Made by a program: the position numbers and the translations under genes. Positions 50,401 through 55,857 of a stretch of DNA of 64,000 nt are shown in pieces. Below the pieces are notes generated by a model, which worked only from the letters and a program-made list of their open reading frames with translations, was not told where the DNA came from and searched no databases. This stretch comes from Trichostrongylus colubriformis (lineage: Eukaryota; Nematoda; Chromadorea; Rhabditida; Trichostrongylidae): assembly GCA_963978905.1 (NCBI GenBank), contig OZ022261.1:807992-871991 (forward strand). Reading direction: 5' to 3'. The number at the start of each line of letters is the position of its first letter. Positions within the stretch are counted from its first letter, which is position 1.

Positions 50401-53400
50401 CGTCGAGGAAGTCTTTTGAAAATATCACTTCACGCCCTCCCCGATCGACGCATCTTACAAAGAAAGGCTCCCGGTTCACAGTGGTCATTCAATATTAGTT
50501 GAATGTGTTCCTTGTAGTTTCAAACGGGGACCTCAAATCCGTCCTCCAAATCTGCTAAACGATTCTGAGAAGGATGTTACGGACGCCTGAAAGATACGGC
50601 GCAAGCGCAAACGCCGGTCATATGTGACTCGCGGCTCCGCCGCAGTCGGAGCGCGGACGGAGCAGCTGGTAAGGTGTCGGGTCACAATTTGAGGCATGGG
50701 AGTTCGGATCCTTGGTGAATATGTTCTTGTTTTGATTTCATAAGTTTTGCTTTTTTTTTCGAGTGTTTGCTAGACGTTTGCAGAACTCTTTTACGCTTCA
50801 TTAAAGCATCACGCGCCCCACACTGATGAGTAATATGGGGGGAGCGGTTCTTTTGTGGAAAATTGATCATTCTGCCCATCTTTTTTACCCTATTATTCTG
50901 CGATTGTAAGGAATTTGACGTCGTTGCGTAAAACGACCATGATATTCGCTCAGGGGCTCGAATTACCGCTCTGTGCAAATTCTCAGCCAAATCAAGTTTT
51001 TGGTCCTACTTCGGAAGATTCGGGGTGCCGAGGGGGTAAGTAATAGTTTTGAATTTTGCAATCTGAACAAAGGTAACTTAGATATATCTGACTGCTAGAT
51101 GCTCATGACAAAAATGTACGTAAAATAAGGGCATTTTCTCGGCAAGGGTCAACGACTTCTCCTTCGTTGGATGGATTGCCAGCCAATAGCCCATGAATCT
51201 TTCCGAAATTTAATCAAATTCTCAAAATGGCTAAAAAACTTGTTGCTTGAGATCATTTCATTCCCTGAACACGAAAAACACACTGGTTTTGCACGAGAAC
51301 GACTGGCTCGCGCGCTATAGGCTCCCGAACTCCGCGTATAGTATTATCTGTTCAGAAAAACCTCCATAACTCCACGCCCGGTGTCGTTTAGCAGATTTGG
51401 AGGACAGAGCCGCAGAATCCTCGATTGAAGCCTGACCTTGCTGCTTGGTCGTATATGTAGGCTCACCCGTAGAGGGATCGGTATGATCAATGAACGAAGT
51501 GCTACCGAGGATTAACCACATAATTTAGGCAAAAATATTTCTTCCTCACCATGTCGGACGCTCTATGTACGGTGTATTTGACGAGACTGGCCTTTTACAG
51601 TACGGTCAGGTATTCGTTCAGTACTCCACCTCGATTAAGAAACCAGATGGAAAGTTAAAGATATATACAGGTACGTTTCAAAGCGCTTCGCTGACATGGG
51701 TTCACTAGAGTTTCTTCAGGCCCGGTTATGATAACTAAAAATCCATGTCATGTAGCAGGTGACGTCAGAATGTTTACAGCAGTATATCAACCTGCACTGA
51801 GTCATTTGTTTGACGTCGTTGTATTCCCGAGACACGGCCCCCGCCCTCATCCTGATGAGATGGCTGGTTAAACCCATTACTTGGCTATTCCTTCTTTTTT
51901 TCATCACATTCTGAATCGAATTATTGTTCTTAAGGAAGTGATTTGGACGGTGATGAGTATTCCGTAATTTTTGATCCCGACATTTATTTCGACCATAATG
52001 AAGAAGCAATGACGTTTCCGAAAAGTTCACCGGATGACTTCGACACTGCACCAACGGTTAGGAACAGGCTTTTTATTGTAACACTGCAACGCAAGACAAA
52101 ATAGGGATTATGCTTGTGAAATTTAGACCGATGACATGGTAGATTTCTTTCTCAAGTATCTTCGCCAAGACTCCATCGGTAGAATGAGTAACGCTCATCT
52201 TATTCTAGCCGACCGGAGAGGACTGTTCGAGTAGGTCTGATTACATCTCCTAAAATGTACAGTACAGCATATCGTTTGTATAATCAGAAGGAAGTCATTT
52301 AAAAGCAATGGTTGGGGTAGTTTGGGCCGATCGAATATGAAAGTTGAAGTGCTTAGAAATATGAAAATGAAAAAAACGGGATGAAACGCTGAAATCTCGG
52401 AAAATAAGGCCCTCTACCCACCGTTGTTCGCGAAAGGGTATGGGCCAGGATAAAAAGGGGGCGTGCTGGATTAGTACAAGTGGTAACTGTTGAAAAAGAC
52501 GCCTTCTCTGAACCTCGGGGCGCTCTATAGGGGATTTTGCCACATGATGTCTAGATGCTTATTGTCCATCGGAAACAAAATTCTTGTTTAGTCTGCTTGA
52601 TCTTTGATTTTCAGTGAGATATGTAATGAAATTGCTCGTAAATGTGCTATCGCCGTGGACTTCCCAAAAAGTGGAGAACCTGCGGAGCCTTTGACAATTC
52701 ATGAGCAGAGCGATGTCGTGCCAGATTACATGTTTTCAGTCGTCAAACCTATGTATCGAAGCAATCGACTTAATGGGCAGATATACAGGTCACACAGTGC
52801 ATTCTTCTCTTCTATTATATTTATGGATCATGTAATCTAACCCGGTTGGATATTGCAGAAAAGCGAAGAAAGTTGAAGAAGTTCTGGACACGTCCGAGCT
52901 GTCCACGAGCATTTTTGACCACGACGTGGACAAGGTCAGTCGCTCCTCTCGTATTCAGCTATTCGGAAGGTTCTGTGCATGTTACAAGAGTCTGAGTTAT
53001 GGACAAAGCTCCGGTCTCCAACGGCACTTGAACCCGCACTCCTTGCTTTCCGGCATAGGTGCTGATCTCTTACACCACTGAGATCCTTTTTATCTTGACC
53101 CAGCTTCTGAATGATATATTTACCATAGTCTGAATGATATATTTACCATAGATCAGCACTCACACGTACAACGTGTTGAACCGGTTGGCCAATACCGGCA
53201 TCGAACCGTGAAGCTGAAAGAAAGCCTAAGTACATATCAATTTTTGAAGTTATTGATTTTGTCGATACTGGGTTTCAGTGCTGAGTTATTGGCAAAAGGT
53301 TTTGATTTTTCATTTAGAATTGATTACTTTGATACGCACATATGATTACGAAGGATTTCGGCGGCGACATTTCGTTGACAATTCCGCCTTCCCTACACAT

Positions 53401-53982
53401 AAATCGACAAATACAAGAGAAATCTTCTGATAGCTTATGACCTTCCACAAATACTACTTTGACACCCATTTACAGCCATCTACAGAAAAAAACCATTCTC
53501 CAGATAATAGCAATCAATCACTGGTGATTCTATAGAGTTTTCACTTCTGCAATGGCTCGACTTCAGTGAATATCGCCATGCGGTCAAGTAGCGCCAAGAT
53601 AAATAGATACTAACGCGTTTTTGCAGGTACTAAGTCCACCTGGCTTCGATCCTTTCGAAGGCGATGAGGCAAAACGATTCCATGTACGGCGAATTAGAGA
53701 CGAGTATGCAGCAAAAATCCAGGTTCTTTTGTGTTCGACTTGGCGTGAACGCCTTTCGAAGGCAGGGAATTATTGCCCAACTGAGCATATTCTTGTAAAA
53801 TTCAGCAACTGCTAGATGAGTATGGCGTATGTGACGAAGCATCGATTGTGTCTGGCCACATTGTGAGTCTGAAGCGACTGGCGACGATGGAACGAGATGA
53901 CTATTCCTTCTATCATACTGACAAGATAGTGGAACTACGCTATACCAGAATATATCATCAGTATCGTACATATTTTTTTGAG
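17360..53982 (+). CDS. ego-1/rrf-1-like: cellular RNA-dependent RNA polymerase (EGO-1/RRF-1-like), 29 exons, both ends incomplete
   Basis: Nematode RdRPs copy target RNAs to make secondary or endogenous siRNAs for germline and somatic silencing. The joined exons give about 1128 codons. All junctions agree in phase, except that 2-3 needs a weaker acceptor. N-terminal RdRP region: [24 protein letters not shown] (residues about 167-204). Linker helices: [14 protein letters not shown]. Core: [34 protein letters not shown] (about 540), [17 protein letters not shown] (about 596), [61 protein letters not shown] and catalytic DLDGD (about 881-885). The ATG exon and perhaps 200-400 C-terminal residues are missing relative to typical family length. 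EGO-1, RRF-1 and RRF-3 cannot be told apart by eye. Introns range from 50 bp to 7.5 kb; the large ones are full of transposons. Confidence 0.93.
17511..17629 (+). CDS. RdRP exon 2
   Basis: Acceptor TTTACATTTCAG, donor CA|GTAAGT. In phase with exon 1; encodes [15 protein letters not shown] through [14 protein letters not shown]. Ends two bases into a codon. Confidence 0.65.
17693..17806 (+). CDS. RdRP exon 3 (acceptor uncertain)
   Basis: The best-looking acceptor (ATATTTTCAAG, ending 17675) would shift the frame into a stop within nine codons. Only the weaker CAACTCAG at 17692 joins exon 2 in frame. Encodes [19 protein letters not shown] through LRMVFAEV. Donor AG|GTCAGC leaves phase 2, matching exon 4. 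Other frames are also open here. Confidence 0.5.
18358..18574. mobile_element. 217-bp foldback MITE
   Basis: 17-bp perfect terminal inverted repeats: GGGTCAAATAAAGTCGG at the left and its complement at 18558-18574. The centre has a G run and no ORF. It lies in RdRP intron 3. Confidence 0.75.
18575..19274. other. intron 3 sequence, unassigned
   Basis: Around 19050-19135 a segment with CACGTTGTACGTGTGAGTGC is the reverse complement of part of 53140-53220, so it belongs to a dispersed repeat. Nothing else is recognisable. Confidence 0.45.
19275..19800 (-). pseudogene. mariner transposase remnant
   Basis: Minus-strand frames read ...IVTCDEN... followed by [15 protein letters not shown], the mariner signature around the first catalytic Asp. 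Then comes a decayed YSPDLAPSDY-like block ([19 protein letters not shown]) and a C-terminal EFI.S..PQF-like end. Multiple frameshifts. Confidence 0.75.
19801..20640. other. intron 3 sequence, unassigned
   Basis: No long frame, inverted repeat or tRNA-like fold was noticed. Confidence 0.45.
20641..20712 (+). tRNA. tRNA-like sequence (pseudogene or SINE head; anticodon-position GAA)
   Basis: Folds as a cloverleaf: acceptor GTCTCGG/CCGAGA, U8-A9, D-arm ATGC/GCA, anticodon stem TATGC/GCATG with loop TGGAAAA, and T-arm with TTCCACT. U33 is replaced by G, the T-stem has mismatches and the B box is GGTTCCACTCC rather than GGTTCGANTCC. It is therefore probably a decayed tRNA or tRNA-derived repeat. 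53000-53090 (minus) shares AGCAC.TATGC.GGAAA.CA. Confidence 0.45.
21092..21724 (+). repeat. left arm of a 2.6-kb inverted repeat
   Basis: Reverse-complementary, with substitutions and small indels, to 23202-23737. Shared blocks include CGCTCACATTTTTGAAA, CATAACTTCGTTTGA and GCAAAAGCTTTTCACGA. The arms enclose a 1.5-kb spacer. Confidence 0.75.
22404..22665. mobile_element. PIF/Harbinger-like MITE with GCGGAATT-type internal repeats
   Basis: Terminal inverted repeats start GGCTGTGTTCACAGTTTTAG / CTAAAACTGTGAGCACAGCC-like, with TTA on each side (22401-22403, 22666-22668), the TWA duplication of Harbinger elements. The interior is a fold of repeated TTTGCGGAATT on one half and AATTCCGCAAA on the other. 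Confidence 0.75.
22705..22790 (+). repeat. tRNA-like SINE head
   Basis: A-box-like TAGCGCAGGCCGAGTGGT followed after about 45 nt by B-box-like GGTTTCGAACCC (one extra T). Resembles a Ser/Leu-type tRNA-derived promoter. No full cloverleaf. Confidence 0.4.
23202..23737 (-). repeat. right arm of the 2.6-kb inverted repeat
   Basis: Partner of 21092-21724. The Harbinger-like MITE and SINE head lie in the spacer. The whole resembles a large foldback element within RdRP intron 3. Confidence 0.75.
23940..24420 (-). pseudogene. mariner transposase remnant (C-terminal part)
   Basis: Frames on the minus strand show LLHDHG.PHGVA (from the LLHDNARPHVA catalytic motif), then a degraded YSPD..P block and [16 protein letters not shown], like the mariner C-terminus. 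Heavily frameshifted. Confidence 0.55.
24421..25309. other. end of RdRP intron 3, unassigned
   Basis: A 98-codon minus-strand frame (24476-24772) contains [20 protein letters not shown], which faintly recalls the end of Tc-type transposases; not supported further. Confidence 0.35.
25310..25459 (+). CDS. RdRP exon 4
   Basis: Acceptor ATTTTTCAG, donor AT|GTCAGG. In phase with exon 3. Encodes [20 protein letters not shown], then [14 protein letters not shown] and LPQPFPLII. Confidence 0.8.
25962..26022 (+). CDS. RdRP exon 5
   Basis: Encodes [20 protein letters not shown], the conserved YKI strand of the N-terminal RdRP domain. Donor CAG|GTGGGC. The acceptor (GAGGAAAG) is weak but is the one that keeps frame with exon 4. 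Confidence 0.8.
26076..26141 (+). CDS. RdRP exon 6
   Basis: Acceptor ATGAAGTACAG, donor CAG|GTATGG. 22 codons, [20 protein letters not shown] and PQ; LKYPP is a family signature. Intron 5 is only 53 bp. Confidence 0.88.
26142..27662. other. RdRP intron 6
   Basis: 1.5 kb without recognisable elements. The 151-codon plus frame at 26438-26893 shows no motif and no splice context. Confidence 0.5.
27663..27743 (+). CDS. RdRP exon 7
   Basis: Acceptor TGAAGTTTTGAAG, donor TGG|GTGAGT. Begins [11 protein letters not shown], completing the PPQ-VW motif across the intron, and ends NMEQCKEW. Confidence 0.85.
28540..29115. repeat. diverged copy of the GC-rich dispersed repeat (intron 7)
   Basis: Contains several CGCCCACC(A/G)T.GTG modules and ends in GTTTTATATATAGTAGAGAT, like the family at 788-1490. 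Two decayed units; no coding signal. Confidence 0.5.
29314..29430 (+). CDS. RdRP exon 8
   Basis: Acceptor AACGTTTCAG, donor GAT|GTGAGT. 39 codons with [14 protein letters not shown] and [17 protein letters not shown], the end of the N-terminal RdRP fold. Confidence 0.88.
29762..30502 (+). mobile_element. TA-flanked 741-bp non-autonomous DNA transposon, copy 1
   Basis: Ends CAGGGGGTGCC... and ...GGCACCCCCTG with TA on both sides (29760-29761, 30503-30504), as for Tc1/mariner-type insertion. Collinear, in opposite orientation, with 35579-36322. No transposase frame. Its right end lies only 40 bp before exon 9. Confidence 0.88.
30543..30695 (+). CDS. RdRP exon 9
   Basis: Acceptor CGATTTTAGCAG, donor AAG|GTTACT. 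51 codons: [34 protein letters not shown]. Confidence 0.87.
30752..30874 (+). CDS. RdRP exon 10
   Basis: Acceptor GACTTATGTCAG, donor AAG|GTATGC. Begins [17 protein letters not shown], a strongly conserved RdRP helix, and ends [10 protein letters not shown]. Intron 9 is 56 bp. Confidence 0.92.
30895..32157. other. RdRP intron 10, unassigned part
   Basis: Overlapping minus-strand frames of about 113 codons at 31175-31677 have no family motif. A 62-codon plus frame at 31245-31433 is hydrophobic-rich ([13 protein letters not shown]) but not splice-supported. Confidence 0.4.
32158..32265 (+). repeat. left arm of an inverted pair around the second CR1 fragment
   Basis: AGCACCTTTATCTCACACAT...GTGACCTCGCTTAATT is complementary, with gaps, to 33945-34030. 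The motif CACCTCGCACCT recurs at 44.9, 47.5, 56.6 and 58.1 kb. Confidence 0.5.
32434..32460. repeat. (TATT)n microsatellite, likely 3' tail of CR1 fragment
   Basis: About six TATT units. On the minus strand it follows the CR1-like sequence as an (AATA)n tail, by analogy with the (AATG)n tail at 3184-3203. Confidence 0.6.
32461..33640 (-). pseudogene. CR1-clade LINE fragment (RT to 3' end)
   Basis: The minus-strand frame 33566-33129 contains [19 protein letters not shown], an intact YADD box, then [11 protein letters not shown] and [18 protein letters not shown], matching the RT thumb of CR1 ORF2. Upstream and downstream frames are broken. It is 5'-truncated, as is usual for LINEs, and sits in RdRP intron 10. 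Confidence 0.82.
33945..34035 (-). repeat. right arm of inverted pair (partner of 32158-32265)
   Basis: Reads AAGCGAGGTCAACC...GAGGTGCGAGGTAAAGGTGC, the complement of the left arm. The 1.9-kb interval holds the CR1 fragment. Confidence 0.5.
34698..34799 (+). CDS. RdRP exon 11
   Basis: Acceptor AGCCACTTCAG, donor [29 protein letters not shown] and [11 protein letters not shown]; joins WCMK of exon 10 in phase across a 3.8-kb intron. Confidence 0.9.
35310..35578 (+). repeat. dispersed repeat, copy with empty TA site
   Basis: Starts CATTACCTATATATAAACC, then a TTTGTTTGTCTGTGTG run, CTGAACTGCAGC and a GGGCGGGGC unit related to 1039-1290. The head is repeated directly downstream, where it is interrupted by a MITE. 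Confidence 0.7.
35579..36322 (-). mobile_element. TA-flanked 744-bp non-autonomous DNA transposon, copy 2
   Basis: Same ends (CAGGGGGTGCC / GGCACCCCCTG) as copy 1, with the interior collinear in reverse. It has split a dispersed repeat: ...CATTACCTA before it and TATATAAACC after it. A third, partial copy is at 48270-48430. No transposase. Confidence 0.88.
36323..36710 (+). repeat. dispersed repeat interrupted by the preceding MITE
   Basis: Continues TATATAAACCAGAAATTCGC, TGTTCGTCGCATAATGCATT and two GGGCGGAGC-type units near 36480 and 36650, the same modules as 788-1490 in the opposite direction. Confidence 0.7.
36711..38490. other. RdRP intron 11, unassigned part
   Basis: A 121-codon minus frame (37304-37669) and overlapping frames around 38045-38630 lack recognisable motifs. 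38050-38430 is GC-rich with CGGC-rich stretches. Confidence 0.4.
38491..38580 (+). CDS. RdRP exon 12
   Basis: Acceptor TTATTTTGCAG. Encodes [16 protein letters not shown] through [10 protein letters not shown]. The frame reaches a stop 18 codons later, and the only junction giving LVRK-VMVTP is AAG|GCAAGG, a GC donor. Confidence 0.88.
38581..38988 (+). other. GC-AG intron 12
   Basis: Begins GCAAGG after AAG and ends TTGTTAAG. GC donors with AG|GCAAG context are the known minor class of U2 introns. Confidence 0.75.
38989..39154 (+). CDS. RdRP exon 13
   Basis: Encodes [38 protein letters not shown] and [16 protein letters not shown]. The TPTR-like and NRV/FRDD blocks are hallmarks of cellular RdRPs. 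Donor C|GTGAAT, phase 1. Confidence 0.93.
39155..40726. other. RdRP intron 13, unassigned part
   Basis: No confident element. Minus-strand frames around 39800-40100 look like decayed mobile DNA but carry no motif I can name. Confidence 0.4.
40727..41053. mobile_element. TTAA-flanked MITE
   Basis: Perfect 19-bp inverted ends TTTAAAGGCACTTTCCGCG at 40727 and its complement ending 41053. Internal AGGCACTTTCCGCG with TTAA on each side suggests TTAA target duplication, as in piggyBac-type transposition. No ORF. Confidence 0.78.
41910..42010 (+). CDS. RdRP exon 14
   Basis: Acceptor TTCTCTTTTTAG, in phase with exon 13. Encodes [20 protein letters not shown] and [10 protein letters not shown], the conserved GI-x-V ... 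FLA-x-SNSQ block. The next codons are GCT TAG, so splicing must occur at CAG|GCTTAG. Confidence 0.9.
42236..42826 (-). pseudogene. mariner transposase, decayed and internally deleted
   Basis: Minus strand: N-terminal HTH ([20 protein letters not shown]), then a jump to [34 protein letters not shown] and C-terminal [11 protein letters not shown]. Three frames are needed to read it. The middle catalytic part is missing. Confidence 0.82.
42831..42914. repeat. 84-bp near-perfect palindrome without loop
   Basis: The left half begins TACAGTTAGTGCCGTAAGAG and the right half mirrors it, ending CTAACTGTA. The arms are 42 bp with one mismatch and no spacer, and the centre is CGCGCGAAAACG|CGTTTTCGCGCG. 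TA at both outer ends suggests a tiny TA-target element. Lies next to the mariner remnant in RdRP intron 14. Confidence 0.9.
43289..43453 (+). CDS. RdRP exon 15
   Basis: Encodes [31 protein letters not shown] and [11 protein letters not shown], among the best conserved RdRP blocks. Donor CAG|GTGACA. Confidence 0.96.
43510..43689 (+). CDS. RdRP exon 16
   Basis: Acceptor TTCTTTTTAG, donor CAG|GTTCTT. Contains [20 protein letters not shown] and VVPSCYQ. Intron 15 is 56 bp. Confidence 0.96.
43745..43827 (+). CDS. RdRP exon 17
   Basis: Acceptor [28 protein letters not shown] matches the family YGG-KGV-A-DP block. Donor AG|GTTGGT. Confidence 0.94.
43882..43939 (+). CDS. RdRP exon 18
   Basis: Acceptor [29 protein letters not shown] follows FR of exon 17 (FRKSQ-KF motif). 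Donor GAG|GTATGT. Intron 17 is 54 bp. Confidence 0.92.
44160..44405 (+). repeat. SINE-like dispersed repeat, copy 1
   Basis: GCGCATCCCACTCTC, CCAACCAAGCCTTACATCCA and CTGAATGGAACT... occur in the same order at 57595-57855. That copy has a B-box-like GATCGAATCCC after the tRNA-like head; here it is decayed. Confidence 0.6.
44850..44965. repeat. fragment of the CACCTCGCACCT repeat family
   Basis: GGAAAGTATACGGTA...CTTCGCACCTGCCTCGCAC resembles 47430-47545, 56570-56690 and, inverted, 58125-58240. Confidence 0.5.
45485..46338 (-). mobile_element. internally deleted mariner with perfect 28-bp TIRs and TA duplication
   Basis: TIR TTAGGTTGGACGGGAAGTTC (+8 bp) is perfect at both ends, with TA at 45483-45484 and 46339-46340. 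Total length is 854 bp, against about 1.3 kb for complete mariners. It lies in RdRP intron 18. Confidence 0.93.
45559..46188 (-). pseudogene. mariner transposase, central deletion
   Basis: A 209-codon open frame carries the C-terminal half: [19 protein letters not shown] (second catalytic Asp) and [19 protein letters not shown] (third Asp, D34D spacing), ending [15 protein letters not shown]. The region with the first catalytic Asp is deleted, so it cannot be active. The persisting TIRs mean it could be moved by an intact relative. Confidence 0.88.
46711..47313 (+). mobile_element. mariner-like element with about 120-140-bp inverted ends and partial transposase
   Basis: CTGTTATCATGGGAG...GCCGCACGGCGC at the left and its complement at the right form long inverted ends. 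The 46880-47210 frame encodes only the DNA-binding half: [37 protein letters not shown] and FFRWNPHHL. No catalytic domain is present. Confidence 0.8.
47315..47425. repeat. foldback hairpin (about 50-bp arms, about 11-nt loop)
   Basis: CCCACTGCGGATGCTCAACA at the left and its complement TGTTGAGCATCCGCAGTGGG at the right; the arms continue to ACCTGTAGGGTTT / AAAACCCTACAGGT with one or two mismatches. A transcript would fold into one long hairpin. Confidence 0.88.
47430..47545. repeat. CACCTCGCACCT-family fragment
   Basis: GGAAAGTATATGGTAGCGG...CTTCGCACCTGCAAGCCC, a member of the family at 44850 and 56570. Confidence 0.5.
47546..48269. other. intron 18 sequence, unassigned
   Basis: No motif or strong fold seen. 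48040-48125 shares short blocks with the 55868 and 56470 repeats (CTTCGCAGC). Confidence 0.4.
48270..48430 (-). repeat. partial third copy of the 740-bp TA-flanked transposon
   Basis: AAGCAGAAGCAAGCTGAAGC, CACTACTTTCA and GCAGTCGGGCT correspond in order to 35695-35850. No ends are preserved. Confidence 0.7.
48490..48780 (-). pseudogene. RTE LINE fragment (RT region)
   Basis: Collinear with 12890-13130 of the larger RTE copy: ACTGGTTTTCCAC, GCATTCCGACAG and CTTGCCATCCTGCTTCA blocks in the same order. About 290 bp remain, just before exon 19. Confidence 0.72.
48825..48890 (+). CDS. RdRP exon 19
   Basis: Acceptor AACCACTTCAG, donor [29 protein letters not shown] and DQ; the LNRP-I-ILDQ block follows NNILE of exon 18 across a 4.9-kb intron. 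Confidence 0.95.
48944..49031 (+). CDS. RdRP exon 20
   Basis: Acceptor GATCTGTTGTAG, donor [27 protein letters not shown] then LEKELSQLG, the helical region after LNRP. Confidence 0.92.
49089..49258 (+). CDS. RdRP exon 21
   Basis: Acceptor TTTTTACTTAAG, donor [23 protein letters not shown]..., then [20 protein letters not shown], the conserved EPF-L helix. Confidence 0.93.
49259..51528. other. RdRP intron 21
   Basis: 2.3 kb with no recognised transposon. A 102-codon minus frame (50682-50990) and others are motif-free. Confidence 0.45.
51529..51670 (+). CDS. RdRP exon 22
   Basis: Acceptor ATAATTTAG, donor [30 protein letters not shown] and [12 protein letters not shown]: the GR-MyGv-DE-G and GQvFvqys palm blocks. 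Confidence 0.97.
51720..51866 (+). CDS. RdRP exon 23
   Basis: Acceptor TTTCTTCAG, donor [27 protein letters not shown], then [20 protein letters not shown], the TKNPC-HPGDVR and [14 protein letters not shown] motifs. Confidence 0.98.
51935..52056 (+). CDS. RdRP exon 24 (catalytic DLDGD)
   Basis: Acceptor TGTTCTTAAG, donor [28 protein letters not shown] carries the metal-binding DxDGD triad of the double-psi beta-barrel polymerase. All three acidic residues are present. Confidence 0.98.
52127..52230 (+). CDS. RdRP exon 25
   Basis: Acceptor GAAATTTAG, donor [28 protein letters not shown] then [14 protein letters not shown]; the D-iG-sNAH-i-aD motif follows the catalytic loop. Confidence 0.96.
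52615..52788 (+). CDS. RdRP exon 26
   Basis: Acceptor TTGATTTTCAG, donor [28 protein letters not shown], then [17 protein letters not shown]: the AvDFPKtG and PDym motifs. Confidence 0.96.
52859..52934 (+). CDS. RdRP exon 27
   Basis: Acceptor GATATTGCAG, donor AAG|GTCAGT. 25 codons, [20 protein letters not shown] and HDVDK; a variable region. Confidence 0.85.
53000..53090 (-). repeat. tRNA-like SINE head (minus)
   Basis: On the minus strand: TCAGTGGTGTAAGAGATCAG, TATGCCGGAAAGCA and GCGGGTTCAAGTGCC (B-box-like). Shares its central blocks with 20641-20712. Not a clean cloverleaf. Confidence 0.4.
53107..53151 (+). repeat. tandem duplication of a 22-23-bp unit
   Basis: CTGAATGATATATTTACCATAG occurs twice back to back. 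The flank matches the 19050-19135 repeat on the other strand. Confidence 0.8.
53627..53722 (+). CDS. RdRP exon 28
   Basis: Acceptor GTTTTTGCAG, donor [29 protein letters not shown], then [11 protein letters not shown], an amphipathic helix region. Confidence 0.88.
53806..53982 (+). CDS. RdRP exon 29 (last one found)
   Basis: Acceptor AAAATTCAG, donor [29 protein letters not shown], then [14 protein letters not shown], matching the helical region that follows the catalytic core in RdRPs. No in-frame continuation typical of the family C-terminus was found in the next 10 kb. Confidence 0.9.
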
Positions 53983-55075
53983 GTATGCAGCCATAACTAT
54001 TGGGGTCCAGTAAGTCTATTGTCGCTCACCGATATCTTGTCAATGATGCGTCATTCCTGAATCTCTTGGTCTATTCTTCTGCCCAAATATTCGTTTGTCT
54101 ACCGCAAGATGGTGCGGTCAAACAATCTTGTTTCGGTTCACAGCACAGACATCGGTGAAAGTTGGTCAAAGCAAATAACAAGTTCGAAAGACATGAAAGA
54201 AATCCGCCCATAGTGGGTGGAGTGCGCCGTAAATGGGCTGTACGTGCCACGAAAACTCATATTTCGGCTTGAGACATTCCAGAAACTGTAGACAAATTTT
54301 GAAGCGGAGCAATGATCAGTGTGTGTTGCCTGGAATGGATGACGGCTCACTCACAAGACCAGGCGTGCCTGTCGAGGGAGGTCTTGCAGGTCATGGCGCA
54401 GATTTTGAAGACGTTTTTATCGTATGAGGGTGGGTACCTGCATGAAACATATAATTTGTCAATTTTTGCTGATCGGTCCTACGAATGCCAAAAGGAGTGG
54501 AGAAATTTTACTTCGAGAGGGCGATTTTAATTCACTAATTGTAATGCATACTCTTTGTACAGTACCGCCACTAATTCATGGTCAATCGATACGAAAAATG
54601 GAAACCCCATGATTTCTCCGAATTTTTGCCATAACTTCCTTCAAAATGCTTCAAATAATTCAAAAGGCTTCAGTAGAAAGCCCTTATCAAAGCGAATGTA
54701 AGAGCCTGTAGAACTTCCACTTTTGATCTCTCCTTCGGCATAATTTTCAAGATTTTCGCAAAATTTGCCTCAAAGTACCACGGGCGATTCTCGTCGACGC
54801 GGCGGAGTCGTAAAACCTCCGCTTCGACTGCGACTCTCAAAACAAAAGCTTCACAGCCAAAAAATATCTTTGTATTCGAGAAGAGCATGAACCGGTGATC
54901 ATTTTGGTATCTCTCATGTTAGGATTCAGGACCGGTGAACTGAAAATGGTGTTTAAAAAGTTTTTTCAAGTTTGAATTGTGTCCGTAGATCTGCATTTCG
55001 AGGGGAACACGACGCTACAAATGCATAAGGGAGTAGTGATGGCATAGTCTGCTAATTTTCAAATGTTCTTTCAAG

Positions 55076-55369
55076 GTGAGTACCACGTTCGTTTTTGACG
55101 CCAAATATGCAACCACAGACACTATTGAAAATGATGATTTCGTCAAAATTCAACTCCGACAAGTTGTGACTGTCAGGACAGATACACTCTATGAAAGGGA
55201 AAGTCTCGTTAACGCTCCATGCGCTATGGATGTTCTTCAGATTTTGTTGTTTCAAAGTAAGAAAATGTGTGTTTAAAATGAAAATAATGCTGTGCAATCG
55301 AAATTATTTATTCATTCCCAACAGCGAACATGCTGAAACTAACCATTGTGCAGTGGCCAAGTAATTGTG
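55076..55369 (+). pseudogene. exon-like segments inside the inverted repeat (doubtful)
   Basis: 55076-55256 is open after TTCTTTCAAG and ends CAAA|GTAAGA; 55325-55369 follows CCCAACAG and ends TGT|GTAAGT. Their phases agree with each other and with RdRP exon 29. However, the mirror copy at 61240-61435 differs mostly at first and second codon positions, which argues against coding constraint. The sequence does not resemble the RdRP C-terminus. Confidence 0.25.
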
Positions 55370-55729
55370 TAAGTCTCGGTTTTTATGATTATCACATTGT
55401 TTCGACTCGATTCCTGTGCTAATTGATGGTCGACCTAAGTCGACCCCTCGCTATCGATCTCTTTGGTCCACCACGTGTGGACCGGCCACGAACCATCTCC
55501 GAATAGGTTTCACGGTATATTCTGCTTTGAATGTATACAAGTAAGCTCTGATAGAGAGTTATTGTAGTTGTTATGGACGAGGCACTTTTGAGTACAATGG
55601 TGTACCCTTTCACTCATGTTCATTTTCACCAAAACCACGTTTCTTCAACGGCTTGCGACCGGGCAACTGAGTTTTTTAGAAACCGGCCGAATCAGCCAGA
55701 GCGCACAACGATGCATTTGCAAACGTTGT

Positions 55730-55812
55730 GCTTGACGGGGGATCTGAACCCCTGCGGGTTTCTCATCAGAAGCGTACGTGGAACGCAACCACTCCTCTGC
55801 GCTATTCGGCCG
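55730..55812 (-). repeat. tRNA-like SINE head, left-arm copy
   Basis: Mirror of 60690-60772. On the minus strand it has A-box-like ATAGCGCAGAGG and B-box-like GGTTCAGATCCCC. Confidence 0.5.
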
Positions 55813-55849
55813 GTTGCATATGCAGACAAATCGACGGCCCTTGTGATAA

Positions 55850-55857
55850 CGGCTGAG
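55850..55857 (+). repeat. 8-bp target-site duplication (left)
   Basis: CGGCTGAG, repeated at 58262-58269 around the inserted segment. A single copy is present in the uninterrupted right arm. Confidence 0.85.

Larger units (their letters stand above)
54560..55849 (+). repeat. giant inverted repeat, left arm, outer part
   Basis: Reverse-complementary to about 60650-61937 with scattered substitutions and small indels (for example ACCACGTTCGTTTTTGACGC against GCGTCAAAAACGAAAGTGGT). Starts within RdRP 3' sequence, 0.6 kb after exon 29. Confidence 0.9.
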
